DNA of 11,843 nt from Chloroflexota bacterium (GTDB lineage: Bacteria > Chloroflexota > Dormibacteria > Aeolococcales > Aeolococcaceae). Made by a program: the position numbers and the translations under genes. Of this stretch, positions 1-5,492 are shown one piece after another. The stretch's first letter is position 1; every line of letters begins with the position of its first letter. A model generated the notes under the pieces. That model was not told the DNA's origin and searched no databases. It saw only the letters and a program-made list of their open reading frames with translations. Where the stretch lies: assembly GCA_003491925.1 (NCBI GenBank), contig DNAU01000222.1:1-11843 (forward strand), in the 5' to 3' direction.

Positions 1-753
1 GATCTTGCGGCCGGTCAGACCGGCGTCGCCCTGGGGCCCGCCGACCACGAAGCGGCCGGTGGGGTTGACGTAGCGCTTGGTCTCCGCGTCCAGCCACTCG
101 GCGGGGACGATCGGGTTGACCACGTGCTCCTGGACGTCCGCGAAGAGCTGCTCGCTCGAGACCTCCTCGGAATGCTGGACGCTGACCAGCACGGTGTCGA
201 CCCGCCGGGGGCGTCCGTCGGAGTCGTACTCGACCGTCACCTGGGTCTTGCCGTCCGGGCGTGCCCAGCGCAGGGTGCCGTCGCGGCGGGCGGAGGAGAG
301 CCGCCGGGCGAGCCGGTGGGCGAGCTGGATCGGGGCCGGCATCAGCTCGGGGGTCTCGTCGCAGGCGAACCCGACCATCATCCCCTGGTCGCCGGCCCCG
401 CCCGTGTTGACGCCCTGGGCGATGTCGGGGGACTGCTCGTCGATCGACACCAGGACCCCGCAGGTCTCGAAGTCGAAGCCGTACTTGGCCCGGGTGTAGC
501 CGATGTCGCGGATGGTCTGGCGGACGATCCCGGGGATGTCGACGTAGGCGTCGGTGCTGATCTCGCCGAAGACCAGGACCGTCCCGGTGCAGAGGGCCGT
601 CTCGCAGGCCACCCGGCCCAGGGGATCCTTGGTGAGGACCCCGTCGAGGACCGCGTCGCTGATCTGGTCGGCCATCTTGTCGGGATGGCCGTCGGTCACC
701 GACTCCGAGGTGAAGAGGCGCTTCTGCGCCCCGTGGGGGTGGTGCGGGGTCAT
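1..753 (-). CDS. metK: S-adenosylmethionine synthetase, N-terminal 251 residues (runs off left edge)
   Basis: MetK makes S-adenosylmethionine from ATP and methionine in the cytoplasm, releasing phosphate and pyrophosphate. The visible 251 residues carry family signatures. [13 protein letters not shown] is at residues 14-26 (usual form SESVTEGHPDK, so one Glu is Asp here). The ATP-binding GAGDQG is at 119-124. [13 protein letters not shown], the phosphate-loop region, is at 238-250. The full protein is normally about 390-400 residues, so about 140 C-terminal residues lie outside the window. The ATG at 753 is preceded by AGGAGG with about 8 nt spacing, a strong ribosome binding site. The gene is divergent from the zinc-ribbon gene, with 204 bp between the two starts. 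No SAM riboswitch fold was recognised in the leader. Family assignment is secure. Confidence 0.97.
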   Translation of the reverse strand, partial: MTPHHPHGAQKRLFTSESVTDGHPDKMADQISDAVLDGVLTKDPLGRVACETALCTGTVLVFGEISTDAYVDIPGIVRQTIRDIGYTRAKYGFDFETCGVLVSIDEQSPDIAQGVNTGGAGDQGMMVGFACDETPELMPAPIQLAHRLARRLSSARRDGTLRWARPDGKTQVTVEYDSDGRPRRVDTVLVSVQHSEEVSSEQLFADVQEHVVNPIVPAEWLDAETKRYVNPTGRFVVGGPQGDAGLTGRKI

Positions 754-887
754 CGGAGGCTCCTCCTGGTCTCACCGGCGGCCACCGATCCCGCCTGTCG
801 CGGTTCGGCCCACTCCTGTCCGAGATGCGGCCGATCCTACCAGGCTCCGCGCCGAAACCGCGCCATCACTAGCCGGAAGCTGGCTCA

Positions 888-909
888 ACGTGTACTGTAT
901 TCAGCACGT
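888..909. promoter_or_regulatory. Inverted repeat in the metK / zinc-ribbon intergenic region
   Basis: ACGTG at 888-892 and CACGT at 905-909 form perfect 5-bp arms around a 12-bp spacer that is AT-richer than its surroundings. The spacer itself holds CTG-TATT-CAG at 895-904. The element lies about 36 bp upstream of the ribosome binding site of the zinc-ribbon gene and about 135 bp upstream of metK. It could be an operator, or part of the rightward promoter (TATTCA at 898-903 as a poor -10). No good -35 box is visible. Chance occurrence cannot be excluded. Confidence 0.22.
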
Positions 910-957
910 AGACCACCCCGGCGACGGTTTCAGCGCCGGACTTTAGGAGCACAGGCG

Positions 958-1272
958 TTGGCCGTCGATCAGACCTTGCGTTGCCGTGAATGCGGCGTCG
1001 ACTTCATCTGGACTGAGGGGGAGCAGCAGTTCTTCTCGTCCAAGGGTCTCACCAATCCTCCGTCCCGCTGCCCCTCCTGCCGCGCCGCCCGCAAGGCCGC
1101 CGGAATGGGTGGGGGTGGTTACGGCGGTGGCGGCGGGGGGCGCTCCGGCGGCCCGCGCCAGATGTACGAGGTGACCTGCGCTGGCTGCGGCGGGATCGCC
1201 CGGGTCCCCTTCCAGCCTCGGGGTGACAAGCCCGTCTACTGCAGCGACTGCTTCCGCACCTCGGCACGGTGA
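958..1272 (+). CDS. Twin zinc-ribbon protein of unknown function
   Basis: The 104-residue protein has two four-cysteine zinc sites. The first is formed by C9-x2-C12 and C38-x2-C41, with a conserved-looking WTEGEQQFF between the pairs. The second is formed by C74-x2-C77 and C95-x2-C98. A Gly-rich linker (residues 50-65) joins them. The first half resembles the 'probable zinc-ribbon' domain seen in many bacterial small proteins; the second resembles another small CxxC domain often fused to it. The TTG at 958 is chosen because AGGAG at 945-949 sits 8 nt upstream and the cysteine ribbon begins just after. The same frame stays open far upstream, but that part is antisense to metK and not credible. 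A role in nucleic-acid or metal binding is only an inference. The gene overlaps the next one by GTGA. Confidence 0.85.
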   Translation: MAVDQTLRCRECGVDFIWTEGEQQFFSSKGLTNPPSRCPSCRAARKAAGMGGGGYGGGGGGRSGGPRQMYEVTCAGCGGIARVPFQPRGDKPVYCSDCFRTSAR

Positions 1273-1547
1273 CCGGAATACCGAGCGACGCGATCGCGAT
1301 CGGCGCGAGGGTGAGCTTCCCCTACGGGGGAAGCCGCCGGGTCGGGACCGTGGCGGACGTCTCGATGCTGCCGGACGGCGGCGGCGGGCTGAGCGTCTCC
1401 TACCTGATCGACGTGGGCAACCGGAAGGTCTTCGTCCAGGGCGATGGGGTGACCCGTGCCAGCGCCGGGCCGCTGCCCGCCTTCGACGCGGTCGCCGAGG
1501 GCGCCGCCTACGGCCGCAAGCGGCCGCGCAACCCCCGGCGGAGATAG
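1269..1547 (+). CDS. Small SH3/KOW-like hypothetical protein
   Basis: This is a 92-residue basic protein starting with GTG at 1269. The start overlaps the zinc-ribbon stop as GTGA, so translation is probably coupled; no independent ribosome binding site is visible. Residues 8-60 read as alternating short beta strands with Gly turns (IGARVSFPYGG, then VGTVADVSML, then YLIDVGNRKVFV). This pattern fits a small SH3-like or KOW-like barrel. The C-terminus is Arg-rich (GRKRPRNPRRR, residues 82-92), which suggests nucleic-acid contact. I do not recognise a named family. Its position between a zinc-ribbon gene and rnhB suggests a nucleic-acid related job, but that is inference. Confidence 0.7.
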   Translation: MTGIPSDAIAIGARVSFPYGGSRRVGTVADVSMLPDGGGGLSVSYLIDVGNRKVFVQGDGVTRASAGPLPAFDAVAEGAAYGRKRPRNPRRR

Positions 1548-1562
1548 GTCGAGGTCGACCGC

Positions 1563-2480
1563 GTGGCGCCGGCCCGGGCACGTCACGACCCGGCCGGCGC
1601 CCGCCGCGTTCCCGGCGCCGGTGACGTCGAGACGGCAGGTGAGGTGCTCCTCACCACCGCGCCGCCCGCGGCGGAGCGGGTTCCGGCGCGCAGGACCGTG
1701 CCCCGGTTCCGGCTGGGTGCTTACATCCGCGCCACCTTCGAGGTCGAGGACTGGCGCGGCTTCCGGCTCTGCGGCATGGACGAGGTGGGGCGGGGTGCCT
1801 TCGCCGGGCCGCTGGTGGCCGCCGCGGTGGTGCTGCCCCGCGGTTTCCGCCACCCCTGGCTGCGTGACTCCAAGAAGCTGACGGCGCACCAGCGGGAGGT
1901 GGTCGCAGCGGAGGTCCATCGCCGCGCCCTCGCCTGCGCGGTTGCCGAGATCAGCGTCGCGGACATCAACCTCCGGGGCCTCGGCTGGGCAAACGTCGAG
2001 ATCTTCCGCCGCCTGGTGGCCGAGGTCGCCGCCGACGGCTACTGCTGCGACGGCCGGCTCCGGATCGACGCCTCACATCCCGTCCACTGCCTGGTCCGGG
2101 GCGACGACCTGATCCCGTCGATATCGGCCGCGTCGATCGTCGCCAAGGTCCACCGCGACGCCCTGATGCGCCGCCTCCACCTCGAGGCGCCGGACTACGA
2201 CTGGCACCACAACAAGGGCTACGGGGCCCCTGCGCACCGGGCCGCGATCCTCGCCCGCGGCGTCCACCCCGAGCACCGGCGCGTCTTCATCGACAACCTG
2301 CTCCAGCTCGAGCTCTGCCTCGACCCCGCCGCGCCGGCGGTCGAGTCATCCGGGGCCGGCCAGGTGGAGCCGGGAGCGGACGCGCTGACAGTGCTCGCCG
2401 GAGCTGGGTCGGCCAGCGCCGCGGAGCTTGCCGCGGTCGGCTCAGGCGCCGCGACGGAGGTTGCCGGAACCGGTCTCTGA
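1563..2480 (+). CDS. rnhB: Ribonuclease HII with N- and C-terminal extensions
   Basis: RNase HII cuts the RNA strand of RNA/DNA hybrids and excises single ribonucleotides from DNA. The catalytic set is complete: D73 and E74 in GMDEVGRG (residues 71-78), D169 in RIDASHP, and D181 in RGDD. The family signature SAASIVAKVHRD spans 188-199, and NKGYGAPAH (217-225) carries the conserved tyrosine. The catalytic core is about residues 60-255. The family is usually 200-220 residues, so this 305-residue model has about 55 extra residues at the N-terminus and about 50 Ala/Gly-rich residues at the C-terminus. The GTG at 1563 has GAGG 8 nt upstream. Internal GTGs at 1644 and 1698 are possible later starts with poorer ribosome binding sites. 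The gene lies 15 bp after, and in the same frame as, the previous small gene. It converges with the FmdB-type gene 7 bp away. Confidence 0.95.
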   Translation: MAPARARHDPAGARRVPGAGDVETAGEVLLTTAPPAAERVPARRTVPRFRLGAYIRATFEVEDWRGFRLCGMDEVGRGAFAGPLVAAAVVLPRGFRHPWLRDSKKLTAHQREVVAAEVHRRALACAVAEISVADINLRGLGWANVEIFRRLVAEVAADGYCCDGRLRIDASHPVHCLVRGDDLIPSISAASIVAKVHRDALMRRLHLEAPDYDWHHNKGYGAPAHRAAILARGVHPEHRRVFIDNLLQLELCLDPAAPAVESSGAGQVEPGADALTVLAGAGSASAAELAAVGSGAATEVAGTGL

Positions 2481-2491
2481 GGCGGGCTCAG
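2477..2491. terminator. Short inverted repeat spanning two convergent stop codons
   Basis: CTGAG (2477-2481) and CTCAG (2487-2491) flank a 5-nt loop. The element contains the rnhB stop on one strand and the FmdB-type gene stop on the other. It could act as a minimal bidirectional transcript end, but a 5-bp stem without a U-tract is weak. Confidence 0.2.
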
Positions 2492-2721
2492 CCGGCGCCG
2501 CAGCCGCAGGCACCGCCGCAGCACCCGCCTCCGGCGGCGGGACCGGTCCGGCCCGCCGGGGAGCTCTCGCCACCCACCAGCATCCCCAGCCGGCTGATCA
2601 GCGGCATGCTCGCCCGGCTCTCGCAGCGGGGACAGACCGCGGCCAGCTCGCGCTCGGCCATCGGGCGCATCACCTCGTACACGGAGGCGCAGTCGTTGCA
2701 GCGGTACTCGTAGAGGGGCAT
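2488..2721 (-). CDS. FmdB-family zinc-ribbon protein with Cys-rich tail
   Basis: The 77-residue protein begins MPLYEYRCNDC, the typical opening of the FmdB/CxxC_CxxC regulatory-protein family. Zinc ligands are C8, C11, C30 and C33. The family is widespread, often named as a putative regulator from the fmd operon, but its function is not established. After the ribbon come a Gly/Pro-rich stretch and a tail GGGCCGGACGCGAG with four more cysteines (67, 68, 72, 74). That tail could bind a second metal. The ATG at 2721 is fixed by the family opening. There is no ribosome binding site; a TACGCT element ends 6 nt before the start, which fits a leaderless mRNA. The gene is divergent from the helix-hairpin-helix gene and convergent with rnhB. 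Confidence 0.9.
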   Translation of the reverse strand: MPLYEYRCNDCASVYEVMRPMAERELAAVCPRCESRASMPLISRLGMLVGGESSPAGRTGPAAGGGCCGGACGCGAG

Positions 2722-2727
2722 GCGGTC

Positions 2728-2756
2728 AGCGTAACGGAGTCGGGCCATTTGACTCA
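2728..2756 (-). promoter_or_regulatory. Predicted leaderless promoter of the FmdB-type gene
   Basis: On the minus strand TACGCT (2733 to 2728) is a plausible -10 box (TAnnnT) and is followed by 6 nt and then the ATG. At 17 bp spacing the -35 position reads TGAGTC, a poor match. No Shine-Dalgarno sequence lies in front of this start. It overlaps the rightward promoter on the opposite strand. Confidence 0.45.
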
Positions 2757-2777
2757 CGCACATCTGTTCGGTACCAT
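2749..2777 (+). promoter_or_regulatory. Predicted leaderless promoter of the helix-hairpin-helix gene
   Basis: TTGACT at 2749-2754 (5 of 6 to the sigma-70 type -35 consensus) is followed by exactly 17 bp and TACCAT at 2772-2777 (4 of 6 to TATAAT). The start ATG at 2784 is 6 nt further on, so transcription should begin at or next to the A of the start codon. There is no Shine-Dalgarno sequence, as expected for a leaderless message. Confidence 0.65.
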
Positions 2778-2783
2778 GGTGGC

Positions 2784-3077
2784 ATGGGATCTGATCGGAC
2801 GATCGAGCTGGAGCTCCCGCTCGACGATGGCCCGGCCGGCGAGCTGGCGAGCCGCCGCCTTGGACACCTGCGCCAGATCGTCGGCGACGACAGCGACGCC
2901 CTGATCCGGCTCGCCGCGGCCTTCTCCACTCTCGCGGAGGTCTACGCCGCCTCCGAGGAGGACCTGGCTCGGACGGTGGGCCCGGTCGCCGCGGCTCGGA
3001 TCCGCTGGTTCCTGGACGCTCCCCTGGCGACCAGCCGCGCGCCCCGTCACCTGCGGGCGCTGGCGCGCGCGGCCTGA
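2784..3077 (+). CDS. Small helix-hairpin-helix (HhH) protein
   Basis: This is a 97-residue protein. Residues 47-79 resemble a helix-hairpin-helix fold as found in DisA, RadC and UvrC-type proteins: a helix ending in LAEVYAASEEDLA, a turn TVGP in place of the usual GxG hairpin, then a helix AAARIRWFL. HhH motifs contact the DNA backbone without sequence specificity. The N-terminal 25 residues are acidic and probably unstructured; residues 26-46 form another helix. No catalytic domain is attached, so this may be a stand-alone DNA-binding or adaptor protein. The degenerate hairpin glycine lowers certainty about DNA binding. The ATG at 2784 is supported by the leaderless promoter geometry; the ATG at 2776 is in another frame. 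Confidence 0.75.
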   Translation: MGSDRTIELELPLDDGPAGELASRRLGHLRQIVGDDSDALIRLAAAFSTLAEVYAASEEDLARTVGPVAAARIRWFLDAPLATSRAPRHLRALARAA

Positions 3078-3081
3078 CCGA

Positions 3082-3100
3082 GAAGCCGGGCCCGGGCTTC
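3082..3100 (+). terminator. Weak hairpin after the helix-hairpin-helix gene
   Basis: GAAGCC (3082-3087) pairs with GGCTTC (3095-3100) around a 7-nt GC-only loop, starting 5 nt after the stop codon. No U-tract follows. It could end the transcript or just stabilise the 3' end. The rest of the gap to 3334 shows no gene with coding signs and no convincing promoter. Confidence 0.3.
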
Positions 3101-3334
3101 CGCGCCGGCGCGTGACCGGCCGTCGTCAGTGCCCGCCGCGCGTCCTCGCAAGAGACGTCGCCCGACCCATTCCTCTGGCGTGCCCGCTGTGTCAGCATTG
3201 GAGCAGGGGTGAAGTCGCCGGACGTCGAGGCCGCTCGCTGGGCGATGGCGGCACCGGCCGTCCCAGATCCCGCGGGTGGGATCGACTCCGCTCCGTCCGT
3301 TGAGTTCATGACCCGCCCATCGAGGAGAAGGACC

Positions 3335-3967
3335 ATGCTGGGTCGACGCTCCAAATCCGCTGTGATCGAGAGGTCGGTGGCCGAGACGAGCAGCCGGGCC
3401 GTCGAGAAGGCCGCCGAGACCGTCTCCGAGCTGGCCGAGCGGGCCGTCGTCGCCGCGCGCGAGGCGCAGCGAGTGGCCACCCCGGCGCTGCGCGTGGCGG
3501 CCCACACCTCGGCGGAGACCCTGAGCCACGCCGCTGAGAAGGCGGCCGGGGTGCTGGCCGAGGCGGCGGATCGGCTCGCCCAGGAGGTGTCCGAGATGCC
3601 GAAGCCCGCCGCGGCGGGTCGGTCCGCCAAGGCCGCGGCGAAAGCCGCCGAGCCCAAGCGGTGGCGCCGTCGCTTCCGCCGGCTCGTGATGGTCACGGGT
3701 GTTGCCGGGACGGCCTACGTGGTCGTCACCAAGACCCCGCTCAAGGCCAAGCTCTCGGAGCTGGTCTTCGGGCCGCCGCTCGAGGACGAGGAGCCGGAGC
3801 CGATCACGCTGCCGGTCACCGAGTCGCCGGCCCCGGCGCCCGCGGCCGAGACGGCCGAGACGGCCGAGACGGCGCACGAGGCGGGGGAGACCAAGCACAC
3901 CGGATCACGCCGGGCCAAGGGTGCAGCCTCGACGGCGGCCAGTCAGGGCGACGGCGTCTCCTCCTGA
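3335..3967 (+). CDS. Ala/Glu-rich helical protein with one membrane segment, function unknown
   Basis: This is a 210-residue protein. Residues 8-85 are a long series of Ala/Glu/Arg/Val-rich amphipathic helices (SRAVEKAAETVSELAERAVV, then HAAEKAAGVLAEAADRLAQE), similar in texture to apolipoprotein-like or phasin-like helical proteins. A basic patch KRWRRRFRR (109-117) precedes one hydrophobic segment at about 118-132, long enough for a marginal membrane span. The C-terminal 60 residues are acidic and Pro/Glu/Thr-rich, with a three-fold TAE repeat. By the positive-inside rule the helical part would be cytoplasmic. The ATG at 3335 is chosen for its strong GAGGAGAAGG just upstream. In-frame starts at 3308 (ATG) and 3209 (GTG) would add low-complexity residues. 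The next gene follows 47 bp later, so the two may be co-transcribed. I recognise no family. Confidence 0.75.
   Translation: MLGRRSKSAVIERSVAETSSRAVEKAAETVSELAERAVVAAREAQRVATPALRVAAHTSAETLSHAAEKAAGVLAEAADRLAQEVSEMPKPAAAGRSAKAAAKAAEPKRWRRRFRRLVMVTGVAGTAYVVVTKTPLKAKLSELVFGPPLEDEEPEPITLPVTESPAPAPAAETAETAETAHEAGETKHTGSRRAKGAASTAASQGDGVSS
3845..3871 (+). repeat. Three 9-bp tandem repeats inside the helical membrane protein gene
   Basis: Three identical copies of GCCGAGACG encode a TAE/AET repeat in the acidic C-terminal region. Identity at the DNA level suggests recent slippage. Confidence 0.85.
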
Positions 3968-4014
3968 CGTGAGATCCTCACCCGCCATCTCCCCGCGCAC
4001 CAGAAAGGGCAGCG

Positions 4015-4557
4015 ATGACTGACCGTCCCTTCGTCCCTCGGCGCTCGCCCGACGACCGCCCCTTTCAGCGTCCACCGTTCCGGGGACCGGCCCCGGGCGG
4101 ACGGCCGAACCCGGAGCCGGCCGCCGCCCCCTCGAGCGTGCGGATCAAGGACGGGGAGCGCGAGGTCGAGGTCAGCGGGAGCCCGATGTTCGTCCGCCAG
4201 GTCCTCGACGACCTGCCGGCCCTGGTCGCCCGCCTGCGCGGAGAGGCACCGCCCACGCCCGCGGCGATCCGCATGCCGGCACCGTCTGCGGAGCAGCCGC
4301 CAGCGGCCCGTCCCGCGGTCCCCGACGTCCCGGTCCCGGTCGTCACCGCGAGCGACGCGGCAGACGGCGACGGCGCTTCGCTGGAGGCTCAGGTGCTCGC
4401 GGCCCTGCGCTCATCGGCCCACCCCCTTGCGGTGGTGGGAATCCGCGACCGCCTCGGGCCCGGGGTGACGGGACAGCAGGTCCGCCGCATCCTGGAGCGG
4501 GCCGGCTCGAAGGTGGTGGCGAGCGGCGAGCGGCCGATCCGCTACCGGCTGCGCTGA
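4015..4557 (+). CDS. Small beta-domain plus winged-helix protein, function unknown
   Basis: The 180-residue protein has three parts. Residues 1-40 are Pro/Arg-rich and disordered, with repeated DRPF/RPPF. Residues 41-76 read as two beta strands followed by a helix (VRIKDGEREVEVSGSPMFV then a Leu-rich helix), a module I have seen in type in small bacterial and archaeal DNA-binding proteins. After a Pro/Ala linker, residues 122-180 look like a winged helix: helix AQVLAALRSS, helix VVGIRDRLG, recognition-like helix GQQVRRILERAG, then a wing ending PIRYRLR. This suggests a DNA-binding or protein-docking role. The ATG at 4015 has GAAAGG 8 nt upstream. It follows the membrane-protein gene by 47 bp and converges with the methyltransferase gene, overlapping it by 16 bp. 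No named family is recognised. Confidence 0.75.
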   Translation: MTDRPFVPRRSPDDRPFQRPPFRGPAPGGRPNPEPAAAPSSVRIKDGEREVEVSGSPMFVRQVLDDLPALVARLRGEAPPTPAAIRMPAPSAEQPPAARPAVPDVPVPVVTASDAADGDGASLEAQVLAALRSSAHPLAVVGIRDRLGPGVTGQQVRRILERAGSKVVASGERPIRYRLR

Positions 4558-5408
4558 GCCTCCCCGCTCGCCGCTGATCGGTCTCCGTCCGGAGCCAGCA
4601 TATCCCCCTTCTGGCCCACGCCCTTGAAGAACGTGTAGCAGAAGACGCCGTCCGCCTCCGCGGTGCGGTACAGGTCGCGGATGCCGGTGTCGAAGAGGTC
4701 GGGCGCGATCAGGCCTGACGCCAGAGCCGCGTCGCGCACCCCCTCGATCATCGCCGTGAATGTCTTCTTCGTGAAACCCTCGACCAGGTCCGGTCGGTTG
4801 GCGTCGACGTAGACCATCCGCGGCGAGACCCGGACCCGCGCGAATCCGGCCTCGACCAGCAGGGGGTGGATCCGGCGGCCGATCAGGGCGTCACCTCCGG
4901 CTCGGCGCTGGAGGTCGACCAGGCTGTCGATGGCGGCGCGAGCCGCATGGCTGTGGGGATGCAAGTAGGCCGAGCCGTGGTCGCCCTCGATCACCGTGAT
5001 GCCGCCCCCGGGGCGGAGCAGCCTGCGCAGGACCGCCAGGGCCTCCGCCGGACACTCGATGTGCTCGAGCACGAAGCAGACGAAGACGTGGTCGAAGGAG
5101 TCCGGGTCCAAGGCCGAGTCGAAGATGTCGGCCTGGCGGAGCTCGACGTTGCTGATCCCGGCGGCCTCGACGCGCCGGGACGCCTCGGCGATGGAGGCGG
5201 CCGAGATGTCGATGGAGAGGAAGCGCGCTCCGGGGCTCCGGCGAGCCAGGGTCAGGGTCTGGGCGCCGACGCCGCAGCCGACCTCGAGCACCGAGCTCCC
5301 GCTCGGATACGCGGTATCCCAATGGAGCAGGTCGGAGAGGGTTCCGGCCTGGTCCTGCAGGCGCTCGTTCTCGCGCGCGTGGTAGCCGTGGACGTAGGCG
5401 TCGCTCAC
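4542..5408 (-). CDS. Class I SAM-dependent methyltransferase
   Basis: The 288-residue protein has a Rossmann methyltransferase core. SAM-binding motif I, LEVGCGVG, is at residues 41-48. The acidic residue that binds the ribose is D67 in FLSIDIS. Motif II is QADIFD at 92-97, followed by LEHI at 114-117 and LRPGGG at 131-136. The C-terminal half (about 150-265) is a substrate-binding region I cannot assign, so the methyl acceptor is unknown. The GTG at 5408 is the start; there is only a weak GGGG upstream. It lies 84 bp after the MFS exporter stop on the same strand, so co-transcription with the exporter is possible. Its 3' end overlaps the winged-helix gene tail-to-tail by 16 bp. Confidence 0.92.
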   Translation of the reverse strand: MSDAYVHGYHARENERLQDQAGTLSDLLHWDTAYPSGSSVLEVGCGVGAQTLTLARRSPGARFLSIDISAASIAEASRRVEAAGISNVELRQADIFDSALDPDSFDHVFVCFVLEHIECPAEALAVLRRLLRPGGGITVIEGDHGSAYLHPHSHAARAAIDSLVDLQRRAGGDALIGRRIHPLLVEAGFARVRVSPRMVYVDANRPDLVEGFTKKTFTAMIEGVRDAALASGLIAPDLFDTGIRDLYRTAEADGVFCYTFFKGVGQKGDMLAPDGDRSAASGEAQRSR

Positions 5409-5492
5409 TGCGGCCCCGTTGATGGCGGATCGGCGGTCAGGCCGAGAGGATAGCGGTGCGCGGCCGGCCGGGCCGGAATGCCGATCGGCGGA

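Noticed and set aside
754..842. Possible SAM riboswitch in the metK leader.
   Set aside because: The leader is short and none of the conserved SAM-I, SAM-II or SAM-IV core segments could be recognised by eye.
124..957. Long open frame on the plus strand running through metK into the zinc-ribbon gene.
   Set aside because: It is antisense to metK, whose protein has clear family motifs. The real zinc-ribbon gene starts at 958 with its own ribosome binding site.
3047..3898. Large minus-strand open frames opposite the 3.0-3.9 kb genes.
   Set aside because: No ribosome binding site and composition dominated by Arg/Leu/Gly/Arg runs. The plus-strand genes have good starts and plausible protein features.
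5461..5470. Perfect 10-bp palindrome CGGCCGGCCG between the exporter and methyltransferase genes.
   Set aside because: It has no loop and only G and C, which is common by chance here. No T-run follows, so it is not a convincing terminator.
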